A stretch of DNA of 38,497 nt from Limosilactobacillus avistercoris (GTDB lineage Bacteria; Bacillota; Bacilli; Lactobacillales; Lactobacillaceae). Each line of letters starts with the position of its first letter. Position 1 is the first letter of the stretch. A program made the position numbers and the translations under genes. This document shows positions 11,325 to 20,333 of the stretch, in pieces. The stretch is from the NCBI RefSeq assembly GCF_014836425.1, contig NZ_JACSQW010000019.1, forward strand, positions 1-38,497, written 5' to 3'. The notes below the pieces were generated by a model. That model ran no database searches. It was not told the origin of the DNA and worked only from the letters and a program-made list of their open reading frames with translations.

Positions 11325-12653
11325 ATGAAAATTAATGAGCTTTACGGACGACGGGTATTATTTCCTCAAATTGATAACTTTCCAATTAATGATTCACAAA
11401 TTCAAGTTTTACCAACAATGAAGATTAACGAGACGAGTGTTACTTGTTTACGGTGCGGTACGGCAACGAGTAAGACATTTGTGGCTCTTCCTAATTATCA
11501 CTATTATTGTCCCCGATGCGTTACGTTGGGACGAGTATCAACTCTTGATAAATTTTACCATGTTCAAGAGCCAAATCAATTTGAACCGCCAGAGCAAGTT
11601 TTAACCTGGGAAGGGGAATTATCACAATTGCAAGCGGCAACATCTGCTGTGATCAAAGAACGGATGAATAACCATTGTCGTCAATTACTTTGGGCCGTAA
11701 CTGGAGCAGGAAAAACAGAGATGATCTTTGCTGGAATAGCGGCAGCGTTAAAACGGGGTGAGCGAGTAGCAATTGCCTCGCCTCGGGTAGATGTCTGTTT
11801 AGAATTATATCCACGTTTGCAGGCAGCTTTTGCTAATTTCCCGATTGCTTTACTTCACGGAAGAGAACCCCAACAGTACCAGTATCGCCAATTGACAATC
11901 TGCACAACTCACCAGCTACTTCGCTTCTACCGAGCTTTTGATAATTTAATTGTCGATGAGGTTGATTCTTTTCCCTATGCTGCTAATCAGGCACTTTTAT
12001 TCGCAACCGAACAAGCAATTAAAGAGGACGGGAGCTTACTCTTTATGACTGCAACCCCAGGGAAAAAACTGATTCAACAAATCCACAATAAAAAGCTCAT
12101 GGTTAGTTATCTTCCACTTCGTTATCATGGTAACTTGCTTCCGCAAATAAAATTATGTTTGGCATTTAATTGGCGTAAAGGACTTTCCAAAAAGCACTTG
12201 CCCACTAGTCTACTTCGTGAAATAAGAAATACGTTGAATAACCGTTATCGTTGTCTACTATTTGTTCCCCATATTGCCGACCTTCAGCCGGTTTTGTTAT
12301 GCTTGCAGCGATTTTTACCTGATAAAAAATTTACGACGGTTCATGCGGCTGACCCACAGCGCTTAGAGAAAGTTCAAGCAATGCGCGACGGAAGATACGA
12401 TTTTTTGATTACTACTTCGATCTTAGAACGAGGAGTGACGTTTCCGGAGATCGATGTCTTTGTCTTGGGGGCAGATGATCAGATCTTCTCGTCGTCTGCA
12501 TTAGTACAAATCGCAGGACGTGTTGGCCGTTCGGTAAGCCGGCCGACAGGTAAAGTGATGTTTTGGGTTAATTCTTATAGTCGACGTGTTCGAGAAGCTC
12601 AGCGACAAATTGCGTATATGAACGGGAAGGGGCGAAAACTACTGCATGGTTAA
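11325..12653 (+). CDS. comFA: ComFA, DNA-uptake helicase
   Basis: ComFA is a DEAD-type ATPase on the cytoplasmic face of the competence machinery that helps pull single-stranded DNA inwards. The 442-residue protein has a four-cysteine zinc module near residues 37-62 (CLRCG and YYCPRC), a Walker A motif VTGAGKTEM near 125, the DEAD-box variant VDEVDSF near 210, MTATPG near 240, and motif VI QIAGRVGRS near 400. It is full length. The ATG at 11325 follows GGGGGG. The stop overlaps comFC by 8 bp, so translation is probably coupled. I see no convincing promoter, and no ComX-type box (TACGAATA), in the 63 bp shared with yigZ. Confidence 0.95.
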   Translation: MKINELYGRRVLFPQIDNFPINDSQIQVLPTMKINETSVTCLRCGTATSKTFVALPNYHYYCPRCVTLGRVSTLDKFYHVQEPNQFEPPEQVLTWEGELSQLQAATSAVIKERMNNHCRQLLWAVTGAGKTEMIFAGIAAALKRGERVAIASPRVDVCLELYPRLQAAFANFPIALLHGREPQQYQYRQLTICTTHQLLRFYRAFDNLIVDEVDSFPYAANQALLFATEQAIKEDGSLLFMTATPGKKLIQQIHNKKLMVSYLPLRYHGNLLPQIKLCLAFNWRKGLSKKHLPTSLLREIRNTLNNRYRCLLFVPHIADLQPVLLCLQRFLPDKKFTTVHAADPQRLEKVQAMRDGRYDFLITTSILERGVTFPEIDVFVLGADDQIFSSSALVQIAGRVGRSVSRPTGKVMFWVNSYSRRVREAQRQIAYMNGKGRKLLHG

Positions 12654-13323
12654 CTGTTTGCTCTGTAATTGTCGGTTAACTCAGAAACTAACAATTAGTA
12701 AAATCATTTTTCCTGGACCACTTAAGCAGCCACTTATTTGTCCAGAATGTTTTCGGAAGTTTATTCATTATTCCCTAGAAGAGAGCTGTCGTGGTTGCGG
12801 ACGTGAAGAAAGAAGTGAGCTATGTGATGATTGCCAAAAATGGCAACAATATTATGGATGGTACTTGGAACATCGACCACTTTTTCATTATAACCAGGCG
12901 ATGAAAGAATTTATGCAAAAGTATAAGTTTCAGGGGCAGTACCATTTAAGGGGAATTTTTAAAGAAACAATTAAAGAGACCATTACTCACATTGAGTATG
13001 ATATTTTAATTCCAATCCCAGTGACTGAACATACGATGCTTACCCGTGGCTTTAACCAGGTAACCGGATTGTTAGGTGATATTTCATACACCGAACTGAT
13101 CATTCATCAAAATCGTCAAAAGGTTGCCCAGTCGAAAAAAGATCGCCAGTCGCGACTTCAAACCAAGCAACCATTTTTACTTAAGCAAGGAGTGAACCTC
13201 AAAGGGAAGACGGTTCTTTTAGTTGATGATATTTATACAACTGGAAGGACACTATACCACGCGGCAAACCTTTGTTATGAAAATGGTAGTAAGCGTGTCC
13301 AAAGCTTATCTCTCGCTCGTTAA
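12646..13323 (+). CDS. comFC: ComFC, phosphoribosyltransferase-like competence protein
   Basis: A 225-residue ComF-family protein. The N-terminal zinc-ribbon part has cysteine pairs CLLC, CPEC, CRGC and CDDC within the first 65 residues. The C-terminal phosphoribosyltransferase fold carries the PRPP-binding loop VLLVDDIYTTGRTL near residue 195. ComFC works with ComFA in transformation. The start overlaps the end of comFA, with GGGAAGGGG about 10 bp before it. No hairpin terminator follows. The next gene, hpf, has its own promoter 27 bp later. Confidence 0.95.
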   Translation: MVNCLLCNCRLTQKLTISKIIFPGPLKQPLICPECFRKFIHYSLEESCRGCGREERSELCDDCQKWQQYYGWYLEHRPLFHYNQAMKEFMQKYKFQGQYHLRGIFKETIKETITHIEYDILIPIPVTEHTMLTRGFNQVTGLLGDISYTELIIHQNRQKVAQSKKDRQSRLQTKQPFLLKQGVNLKGKTVLLVDDIYTTGRTLYHAANLCYENGSKRVQSLSLAR

Positions 13324-13350
13324 GAAAATTTAAATTTTCTCCTGATTTGT

Positions 13351-13387
13351 TTGTTAAATAGTATTAACTACACTATAATGTAGTTAA
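13351..13387 (+). promoter_or_regulatory. hpf promoter with a 9-bp dyad over the -10 box
   Basis: The -35 box TTGTTA (13351-13356) and the perfect -10 box TATAAT (13374-13379) are 17 bp apart. The -10 box is bracketed by a perfect inverted repeat, TTAACTACA (13364-13372), six bases, TGTAGTTAA (13379-13387). This is a good shape for an operator that would block RNA polymerase. I cannot assign a regulator. Confidence 0.8.
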
Positions 13388-13420
13388 GGATATGAGAAGA
13401 GTGGTCCTTCTGATACCAGA

Positions 13421-13436
13421 TCAAGCAATTGCTTGA
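13421..13436 (+). other. 16-bp palindrome in the hpf leader
   Basis: TCAAGCAATTGCTTGA is a perfect palindrome just upstream of the hpf ribosome binding site AAAGGAG. In RNA it would have almost no loop, so it may matter as DNA or as an RNA dimerisation or protection site. Its role is unknown. Confidence 0.5.
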
Positions 13437-13455
13437 ACTGAAAGGAGAAATTACT

Positions 13456-13998
13456 ATGTTAAAGTTCAATATTCGTGGTGAAAACATCGAAGTAACTGAC
13501 TCAATTCGTGACTATGTAGTAAAGCGGATTAATAAGTTACAAAAGTTCTTCGAAGATAACGTAGAAGCAACTGCCCATGTGAACTTAAAAGTTTATCCTA
13601 ACCGTACTTACAAGGTAGAAGTTACTATTCCATTACCATACCTTACATTACGGGCTGAAGAAACTTCTAACGACATGTACGGTAGTGTTGACCTTGTTAC
13701 TGATAAGCTTGAACGGCAAATCCGGAAGTACAAGACTAAGGTTAACCGTAAGTCACGTGAAAAAGGCTTTAAGAACTTAGAATTTGTCCCAACCGATGAT
13801 GATGCTGAGAGTCAAGATGACTTGAAGATCGTGCGGACAAAACAAATCTCACTCAAACCAATGGATCCTGAAGAAGCGGCTCTCCAAATGGACATGCTTG
13901 GTCATGACTTCTTCGTCTTCCAAGACGCTGAAACTGATGGAACCAGCATTGTTTACCGTCGTAAGGATGGTCGTTACGGTTTGATCGAAGCTGAATAG
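13456..13998 (+). CDS. hpf: Long-form ribosome hibernation promoting factor
   Basis: The 180-residue product is the long HPF of Gram-positive bacteria, which dimerises 70S ribosomes into inactive 100S particles in stationary phase. The N-terminal YfiA-like domain spans about residues 1-100 (MLKFNIRGENIEVTDSIRDY, YKVEVTIPLP). A charged linker follows. The C-terminal dimerisation domain covers about 118-180 (IVRTKQISLKPMDPEEA through YRRKDGRYGLIEAE). The ATG at 13456 follows AAAGGAGAAA; the ATG at 13429 would add nine residues and lies inside the palindromic leader. The upstream dyad points to transcriptional control. A terminator follows, so it is monocistronic. Confidence 0.97.
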   Translation: MLKFNIRGENIEVTDSIRDYVVKRINKLQKFFEDNVEATAHVNLKVYPNRTYKVEVTIPLPYLTLRAEETSNDMYGSVDLVTDKLERQIRKYKTKVNRKSREKGFKNLEFVPTDDDAESQDDLKIVRTKQISLKPMDPEEAALQMDMLGHDFFVFQDAETDGTSIVYRRKDGRYGLIEAE

Positions 13999-14017
13999 GC
14001 TTAACAAATAGAAATTT

Positions 14018-14050
14018 AAGAGGCGGGAATTAATCCCACCTCTTTCTTAT
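14018..14050 (+). terminator. hpf terminator
   Basis: AAGAGGCGGGA (14018-14028) pairs with TCCCACCTCTT (14034-14044) with one internal mismatch, followed by TCTTATTTT. Confidence 0.85.
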
Positions 14051-14202
14051 TTTAAAACTATTTTCATCTGAGTTGTAACGAATTCGCACTCCAGCCCGAA
14101 ACGTGGTAAACTATTAAGGTTAGAATACAAATTAAAATTGGCTTGAGTAGCTGCAATTTCTCAAGACAAAATAAAAAAACGTTAATTAGGAAGGACGCTT
14201 TT

Positions 14203-16566
14203 ATGGCTAACATTCTAAAAAAATGGATTGAAAGCGATCGTCGTGAATTACGTCGGATTAATAAGATCGCAAATAAAGTTGAAAAATATGCTAAGCCAAT
14301 GGCAGCAATGTCAGATGATGAGCTAAAAGCGAAGACTGACGAATTTCGTGCACGCTACAAAAAGGGTGAAGATCTTGACCACATGTTACCAGAAGCCTTT
14401 GCGGTAGCACGTGAAGGAGCAAAACGTGTCTTGGGCCTTTACCCATTCCACGTTCAAATTATGGGGGGAATTGTTCTTCACGAAGGTAACATTGCCGAAA
14501 TGAAGACTGGTGAAGGTAAGACTTTAACCGCCACCATGCCGGTTTACCTTAACGCAATTAGCGGTAAGGGTGTTCATGTTATTACGGTTAACGAATACCT
14601 ATCAAAGCGTGATGCTACAGAAATGGGTCAGCTTTATAATTGGCTAGGGTGCAGTGTTGGGGTTAATAACTCTGAAATGTCACCTGATCAAAAACGTGAA
14701 GCATATAAGGCTGATATTATGTACTCCACGAATAGTGAAATTGGGTTCGACTACCTTCGTGATAACATGGCTGTTTACAAGGAAGACCAAGTTCAACGGG
14801 GATTGAATTATGCCTTGGTTGATGAGGTTGATTCAATTTTAATTGATGAAGCGCGGACGCCATTAATTATTTCTGGTCCAGGTACTGGTACTTCAAAGCT
14901 TTATAAGCAAACTGATCGTTTTGTTAAGACGTTGAAGAATGAGGTTGACTACAAGGTTGACCTCGAGTCGAAGACAGTTGCCTTGACTGATGAAGGAATT
15001 CAAAAGGCTGAAAAGTACTTCAACTTAAAGAACCTTTATGATCCGGAAAATACTGCATTGACCCACCACCTGGATCAGGCTTTACGGGCCAACTACATTA
15101 TGACCTTGGATAAGGATTACGTGGTTTCTGACGGTGAAGTTTTGATCGTTGATTCATTTACCGGACGGGTTATGCAAGGTCGGCGGTTCTCTGATGGCCT
15201 TCACCAAGCGATCGAAGCTAAGGAAGGCGTTCAGATTCAAGAAGAAAACAAGACCATGGCTAACATCACCTACCAGAACTTGTTCCGGATGTATAATAAG
15301 CTTGCGGGGATGACTGGGACTGCTAAGACTGAACAGGAAGAATTCCGTGAGATCTACAACATGGAAACCATCACAATTCCAACGAACCGACCTGTTCAAC
15401 GGAAAGATGAACCTGACTTACTTTACCCAACATTGAAGAGTAAGTTTGCAGCCGTTGTTAAGCGGATCAAGAGTTTACACGAAAAGGGCCAACCAATTTT
15501 GGTTGGGACCGTTGCTGTTGAAACTTCTGAATACCTTTCCCACCTATTGGATCAAGAACATATTCCTCACGTTGTCTTAAACGCGAAGAACCACGCTAAG
15601 GAAGCCGACATTATTAAAAATGCTGGTCAACGTGGTGCCGTTACAATTGCGACGAACATGGCCGGACGGGGAACTGATATCAAACTTGGCCCTGGTGTTC
15701 GTGAATTAGGTGGTTTGGCTGTTATTGGTACTGAACGACATGAATCACGGCGGATTGATAACCAGCTACGGGGACGTTCTGGTCGTCAAGGAGATCCGGG
15801 ACTTTCACAATTCTACCTTTCACTTGAAGATGACTTAATGAAACGGTTCGGTGGTGACCGGATCAAGGCCTTCTTGGAACGGATGAAGGTTGACGATGAT
15901 GATGCGGTAATTAAGAGTCGTTTCTTAACCCACCAAGTTGAATCAGCACAAAAACGGGTTGAAGGGAACAACTACGATTCCCGGAAGAACGTTCTTCAAT
16001 ATGATGATGTTATGCGTGAACAACGGGAAATCATCTATAAGGAACGGCAAGAAATCATTACTGAAGATAAGTCATTAAAGTGGGTTCTTATGCCGATCTT
16101 TAGGCGGACTATTCAACGGGAAGTAGAACAACATACTCTTGGAGATCGCAAGGATTGGGATCTTAAAGGAATTGTTGATTTTGCTGAAGAAGTGATTGTT
16201 AAGCCAGATACGATTAGCGTTTCTGATTTAGCAAATAAGTCACCACGAGAAATAGTTGATTTCTTAATGGGATACGCTAAGCAGGTTTACAAGGATAAGC
16301 AAAAGCAACTCTATGATCCAGCACAAATGCTCGAATTTGAAAAGGTTGTCCTTTTGCGGGTAGTTGACTCCCACTGGACTGATCACATTGATGTAATGGA
16401 CCAGTTCCGTCAATCAGTTGGCCTTCGTGGTTACGGTCAATTGAACCCTCTTGTTGAATACCAAACTGCTGGTTACCATATGTTTGAACAAATGATTGCG
16501 GATATCGAATACGAAACTACTCGACTCTTTATGAAGTCACAAATTCGTCAAAACGTTACCCGCTAA
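14203..16566 (+). CDS. secA: Preprotein translocase ATPase SecA
   Basis: SecA drives secretory proteins through SecYEG at the membrane by ATP hydrolysis. The 787-residue protein has Walker [10 protein letters not shown] near residue 100, [20 protein letters not shown] near 205, [13 protein letters not shown] near 485 and [19 protein letters not shown] near 525. The C-terminal scaffold ends at SQIRQNVTR. It lacks the zinc-binding tail found in many SecA proteins, as is usual for lactobacilli. The ATG at 14203 follows AGGAAGG; the ATG at 14143 adds 20 unrelated residues. No other sec gene is nearby. A hairpin terminator separates it from prfB. Confidence 0.98.
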   Translation: MANILKKWIESDRRELRRINKIANKVEKYAKPMAAMSDDELKAKTDEFRARYKKGEDLDHMLPEAFAVAREGAKRVLGLYPFHVQIMGGIVLHEGNIAEMKTGEGKTLTATMPVYLNAISGKGVHVITVNEYLSKRDATEMGQLYNWLGCSVGVNNSEMSPDQKREAYKADIMYSTNSEIGFDYLRDNMAVYKEDQVQRGLNYALVDEVDSILIDEARTPLIISGPGTGTSKLYKQTDRFVKTLKNEVDYKVDLESKTVALTDEGIQKAEKYFNLKNLYDPENTALTHHLDQALRANYIMTLDKDYVVSDGEVLIVDSFTGRVMQGRRFSDGLHQAIEAKEGVQIQEENKTMANITYQNLFRMYNKLAGMTGTAKTEQEEFREIYNMETITIPTNRPVQRKDEPDLLYPTLKSKFAAVVKRIKSLHEKGQPILVGTVAVETSEYLSHLLDQEHIPHVVLNAKNHAKEADIIKNAGQRGAVTIATNMAGRGTDIKLGPGVRELGGLAVIGTERHESRRIDNQLRGRSGRQGDPGLSQFYLSLEDDLMKRFGGDRIKAFLERMKVDDDDAVIKSRFLTHQVESAQKRVEGNNYDSRKNVLQYDDVMREQREIIYKERQEIITEDKSLKWVLMPIFRRTIQREVEQHTLGDRKDWDLKGIVDFAEEVIVKPDTISVSDLANKSPREIVDFLMGYAKQVYKDKQKQLYDPAQMLEFEKVVLLRVVDSHWTDHIDVMDQFRQSVGLRGYGQLNPLVEYQTAGYHMFEQMIADIEYETTRLFMKSQIRQNVTR

Positions 16567-16591
16567 ACTAAATACTAATAACTATCAAGGT

Positions 16592-16637
16592 ACGGTAGCA
16601 GGTGGCCCTAAGGCGGTACCTGTTACCGTTTTGATTT
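16592..16637 (+). terminator. Terminator between secA and prfB
   Basis: ACGGTAGCAGGT (16592-16603) pairs with ACCTGTTACCGT (16618-16629) with one G-T pair and extra pairing in the loop. TTTTGATTT follows. It lies 20 bp before the prfB start and may only partly uncouple the two genes. Confidence 0.8.
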
Positions 16638-16656
16638 AATAATGGAGGAACCCATT

Positions 16657-17773
16657 TTGGAACTTAGTGAAGCAAAGAAAAAAGTAGAAGCAATGCAACA
16701 TGAAGTTGCCCGCTTCGGGAGGTCTCTTTGACCTAGATGCGTTAGATGAAAGCATTGCGGAAAATGAACAAAAGATGACTGAACCTGGCTTTTGGGACGA
16801 TAATGTTGCTGCGCAGAAAGTAATTAATGCTAATAATGAACTCAAGGATAAGCGGGATACTTTTGTTAAATTACGGGATAGTATCGGTAATTTACAAACA
16901 TCGATCGAACTACTTGAACTAGATCCCGATCCCGATCTCCAAAGTGAGTTTGAAAGCTCATTTACAGAAACGCAAAAGGAGCTTGAACAGTACCGACTCA
17001 ACCAGTTACTTGATGGTGAATATGATGCTAAAAATGCTATTTTGGAAATTCACCCGGGTGCAGGAGGAACGGAAGCCCAAGATTGGGGTGCCATGCTCCT
17101 CCGGATGTACATTCGTTGGGGTGAACAACATGGCTTCAAGGTTGAAACTGCCAGTTATGAAGCTGGAGATGAGGCCGGAATCAAGAGTGTTACCCTATTG
17201 ATTAAAGGACATAATGCTTTTGGCTACCTTCGAAGTGAAAAGGGAGTTCACCGTCTTGTCCGCATTTCGCCATTTGATGCAGCAGGGCGGCGACACACGT
17301 CCTTTGCTTCGGTTGATGTAATGCCAGAGCTCGATGAAAGTGTGAACATTGATATTGACCCTTCAGATCTCCGGGTTGATACTTTCCGTTCTAGTGGTGC
17401 CGGTGGTCAGCATATTAACAAAACTGAATCAGCAGTGCGGATTACTCATATTCCAACTGGAATCGTTACTTCATCTCAGGCGGAACGGTCTCAATTGCAA
17501 AACCGGGTTACGGCGATGAATATGTTAAAATCCAAACTTTATGAATTGGAAGAAGAGAAGAAGGCTAAAAAGCGGGCTGAGATTGAGGGAGAACAACTTG
17601 AAATTGGTTGGGGTTCCCAAATTCGCTCGTATGTGTTCCACCCGTACACTTTGGTGAAGGATAACCGAAGTGGTCATGAAACCCATAATGGACAGGCAGT
17701 AATGGATGGCGACTTAGACCCGTTCATTAACGCCTACCTTCAATGGAAGTTAAGTCAAAAAAATCCTCAGTAA
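16657..17773 (+). CDS. prfB: Peptide chain release factor 2, with programmed +1 frameshift
   Basis: RF2 recognises UGA and UAA stop codons and releases the peptide. Translation starts at the TTG at 16657 behind GGAGG (16644-16648) and reads 24 codons ([20 protein letters not shown]...) to an in-frame TGA at 16729. A +1 slip at CTT-T there continues in the second frame (GAC at 16730) to 17773, giving 371 residues, the normal RF2 length. The codon-recognition tripeptide SPF and the catalytic GGQ ([14 protein letters not shown]) are both present. Annotators often miss the first 24 codons and start at 16700. The frameshift is autoregulatory: low RF2 lets the ribosome pause at UGA and slip. Confidence 0.97.
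16717..16732 (+). promoter_or_regulatory. prfB programmed frameshift site
   Basis: GGGAGG TCT CTT TGA C: an internal Shine-Dalgarno sequence three bases before the slippery CTT, then the TGA stop followed by C. This has the same layout as the classic prfB site in E. coli (AGGGGG TAT CTT TGA C). The ribosome moves +1 from CTT to TTT. Confidence 0.96.
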
Positions 17774-17779
17774 ATCTGA

Positions 17780-17808
17780 TTGCAGTTACCGAGAAAACAC
17801 AGTAAGAT
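17780..17808 (+). promoter_or_regulatory. Promoter of the pspC-yvlD-hprK-lgt-gpsA run
   Basis: TTGCAG (17780-17785), 17 bp, TAAGAT (17803-17808), 24 bp before the pspC start. The five genes after it are spaced by 0 to 28 bp or overlap, so they probably share this promoter. Confidence 0.65.
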
Positions 17809-17831
17809 TAAGCTATTAGGAGGGATGAATT

Positions 17832-18158
17832 ATGTCAAAAAAGTTAACCCGATCTTATGATGATCGCTGGCTTGCTGGAGTCCTAAGTGGTTTAGCTAAG
17901 TATTTTAATACCAAACCACTTTACTTACGGATTGCGTACATTTTGTTTACTGCAATTACAGGAATCTTTCCTGGAGTTATTGTATACATTGTGTTGTTGG
18001 CAATTATTCCGCCAGATCCAGCTCATCCCGGAATTGCTGGCCTATTTAAGGCGGTCTCTGACTTAACGTCTACGCCACAAAAGACAAAGGATTCGCAGGG
18101 ACGGCGGCAATTAACAGATGTCGAAGAAAAAGATATTAAGAAGAATGGACGGTCATAG
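17832..18158 (+). CDS. PspC-domain membrane protein
   Basis: A 108-residue protein with one PspC domain (about residues 4-62: LTRSYDDRWLAGVLSGLAKYF, then two hydrophobic stretches ending VLLAIIPPDP) and a charged, presumably cytoplasmic tail of about 45 residues. PspC proteins sense or respond to envelope stress. In Firmicutes they often precede a YvlD-like protein, as here. The ATG follows AGGAGGG. The stop codon is directly followed by the yvlD ATG, which indicates translational coupling. Confidence 0.92.
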   Translation: MSKKLTRSYDDRWLAGVLSGLAKYFNTKPLYLRIAYILFTAITGIFPGVIVYIVLLAIIPPDPAHPGIAGLFKAVSDLTSTPQKTKDSQGRRQLTDVEEKDIKKNGRS

Positions 18159-18512
18159 ATGGAATTTATCAAGCGTGTAATAATAGATACAATTCTCTTT
18201 ATTGCATTAGCCGGACTCTTTTCAAATACTGGGATGTTTTATGTCAATAGCGTTGGAGTTGCTTTACTCGCAAGCCTTGTCTTAGCGGTATTAAATGTTT
18301 TAGTAAAGCCAATCTTGTTGATATTATCGTTGCCCATTAATGTGCTTACCTTAGGATTGTTTAGTATTGTGATTAATGCCTTGATGCTACAATTAACGTC
18401 ATCTTTTGTTGGCTCGTTTTATTTTCACTTCTCATCCTTTGGCTCAGCAATGTTGATTGCAATTATTATGTCAATTTGTAATGTGATTATTTCTGATCAC
18501 ATCAATAATTAG
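18159..18512 (+). CDS. yvlD: YvlD family (phage holin family 4-like) membrane protein
   Basis: A 117-residue protein with four hydrophobic segments covering most of its length, and the family motif VLNVLVKPILLILSLPINVLTLGLF (given here by its core VKPILLILSLP). The family is widespread and its biochemical function is unknown; B. subtilis yvlD lies in an envelope-stress operon with a PspC gene. It starts immediately after the pspC stop codon with only a weak ribosome site, so it depends on coupling. hprK follows after 16 bp. Confidence 0.88.
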   Translation: MEFIKRVIIDTILFIALAGLFSNTGMFYVNSVGVALLASLVLAVLNVLVKPILLILSLPINVLTLGLFSIVINALMLQLTSSFVGSFYFHFSSFGSAMLIAIIMSICNVIISDHINN

Positions 18513-18528
18513 TGAAGGAGTGAAAACA

Positions 18529-19488
18529 GTGGCAGATCATGTTACCGTAAAAGAACTTGTTGATAACGTTCGCTTAAAAGTTTTGCAAGGAGAGGAATAC
18601 CTCCAACGCCCGATTACTACTAGTGATATTTCGCGACCAGCCCTTGAATTTGCTGGCTACTTTAAGCATTATCCTGCAATGCGGATTCAATTATTGGGAA
18701 TTACCGAAACATCCTTTGCAAAGGATCTAACTCATGAGAAACGGGAAAAGTACTTAACAAAAATGTGTGCACCGCAAACACCATGTTTTGTTATCTCAAC
18801 TAACTTACCGATCCCTGAGGAATTACAGGTAGCTGCAAAGAATACTAAGATTCCGATTCTGGGTACGCACCTAACCTCTTCCCAGATTTTAAGTAACATG
18901 ACCTCCTATCTCCTAGGGCGGTTAGCACCACGTCAATCACTTCACGGGGTTCTCGTGGATATTAACGGGGTCGGAGTGTTAATTACTGGTGATTCGGGAG
19001 TCGGAAAGAGTGAAACTGCCCTCGAGTTAGTTCGGCGGGGGCATCGCTTAGTTGCTGATGACCGGGTTGAAGTTTATGCTCGGGATGAACAGACCCTTGT
19101 TGGGACTGCGCCAGCAATCTTAAAGCACTTAATGGAAATTCGGGGAATCGGAATTATTGATGTTTCGACACTTTACGGAACTGGGGCAATTATGCCGAGT
19201 GATGTTATTAACCTGATTGTCCATTTGGAAACTTGGACACCAGACGTTCAATTTGATCGTTTAGGTGATCGGGGTGATACCCAAACTATCCAAGGGGTAA
19301 TTATTCCTAAAGTTTCCGTGCCGGTTAAGACTGGGCGAAACCTTGCAATTATCATTGAATCGGCTGCGATGAACTACCGTGCCGAAACGATGGGTTATGA
19401 TGCAACCAAGACCTTTGATGATAATTTAAACAGGTTAATCAAGCAAAACTCTGCACGCGATACAAAGGAAAAGCAAGATAATGACTAA
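18529..19488 (+). CDS. hprK: HPr kinase/phosphorylase
   Basis: HprK phosphorylates Ser46 of HPr when glycolytic intermediates are high and removes the phosphate when they are low, setting carbon catabolite control through CcpA. The 319-residue protein has H139, the P-loop GDSGVGKSE at 154-162, LVADDRVEV, and the family signature MEIRGIGIIDV near 205. I chose the GTG at 18529, which is 8 bp after GAAGGAG. The GTG at 18520 overlaps that ribosome site and would add only three residues. The 3' end overlaps lgt by 8 bp. Confidence 0.97.
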   Translation: MADHVTVKELVDNVRLKVLQGEEYLQRPITTSDISRPALEFAGYFKHYPAMRIQLLGITETSFAKDLTHEKREKYLTKMCAPQTPCFVISTNLPIPEELQVAAKNTKIPILGTHLTSSQILSNMTSYLLGRLAPRQSLHGVLVDINGVGVLITGDSGVGKSETALELVRRGHRLVADDRVEVYARDEQTLVGTAPAILKHLMEIRGIGIIDVSTLYGTGAIMPSDVINLIVHLETWTPDVQFDRLGDRGDTQTIQGVIIPKVSVPVKTGRNLAIIIESAAMNYRAETMGYDATKTFDDNLNRLIKQNSARDTKEKQDND

Positions 19489-20305
19489 TTTAGTTTTGAC
19501 TACCCTGGCACTTAATCCAATCGCCTTTAATTTTGGTCCAATCCAGGTTCACTGGTATGGGATCATCATTGCTACTGGAGTTGTTCTTGCCTTAATCTTG
19601 TCGGTTCGTGAAGGTCAACGACGGGGGATTAATGAGGATTACTTCTATGATTACCTTTTATGGGCATTGCCAGTGGCAATCGTCTGTGCACGCCTTTATT
19701 ATGTTGCCTTTCAATGGTCATACTATTCCCAACATCCGGGAGAAATTATTGCGATCTGGGATGGCGGAATTGCAATCTATGGGGCAATTATTGGTGGAGT
19801 CTTAACCCTTTACTTCTTCTGTCGAGCGCGGCAAATTTCGATGTGGACGATGATGGATGTGATTTCACCAACATTAATTATGGCTCAAGGAATTGGCCGC
19901 TGGGGCAACTTTATGAACCAGGAAGCTTTTGGTGCGGTTACAACTCGAGCAGCTTTAGTTAGCCAACATATTCCAGAATGGATCATTAATCAAATGTACA
20001 TCGGGAACCATTACCGGGTGCCAACTTTTTTATATGAATCGTTATGGGATTTAACCGGGTTTGTATTGTTACTTCTGTTACGTCACCATCATCACTTGTT
20101 TAAACGGGGAGAAGTTTTCTTGACCTATGTGATGTGGTATTCATTTGGCCGATTCTTTATTGAAGGAATGCGGACAGATAGCTTAATGATTGGAAGTGTC
20201 ATTCGGGTATCACAAGTACTATCATTAATTCTTTTTGTTGCGGCATTGATTATTTTAATTGCTAGACGGCAGCGGACAAATCTTCCGTGGTATGTAAATC
20301 AATAA
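19481..20305 (+). CDS. lgt: Prolipoprotein diacylglyceryl transferase
   Basis: Lgt moves the diacylglyceryl group of phosphatidylglycerol to the lipobox cysteine of exported prolipoproteins. The 274-residue polytopic protein has about seven membrane spans. Motifs present are HWYGIIIATG near residue 24, GDGGIAIYGA-like WDGGIAIYGAIIGG near 90, the signature GRWGNFMNQEAFG near 137, PTFLYESLWD near 180 and FGRFFIEGMRTDSL near 222. It overlaps hprK by 8 bp, and gpsA follows after 28 bp. The hprK-lgt link is conserved in Firmicutes. Confidence 0.97.
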   Translation: MTNLVLTTLALNPIAFNFGPIQVHWYGIIIATGVVLALILSVREGQRRGINEDYFYDYLLWALPVAIVCARLYYVAFQWSYYSQHPGEIIAIWDGGIAIYGAIIGGVLTLYFFCRARQISMWTMMDVISPTLIMAQGIGRWGNFMNQEAFGAVTTRAALVSQHIPEWIINQMYIGNHYRVPTFLYESLWDLTGFVLLLLLRHHHHLFKRGEVFLTYVMWYSFGRFFIEGMRTDSLMIGSVIRVSQVLSLILFVAALIILIARRQRTNLPWYVNQ

Positions 20306-20333
20306 TTTTTATTTGTTATAAAGGAGAATGACT

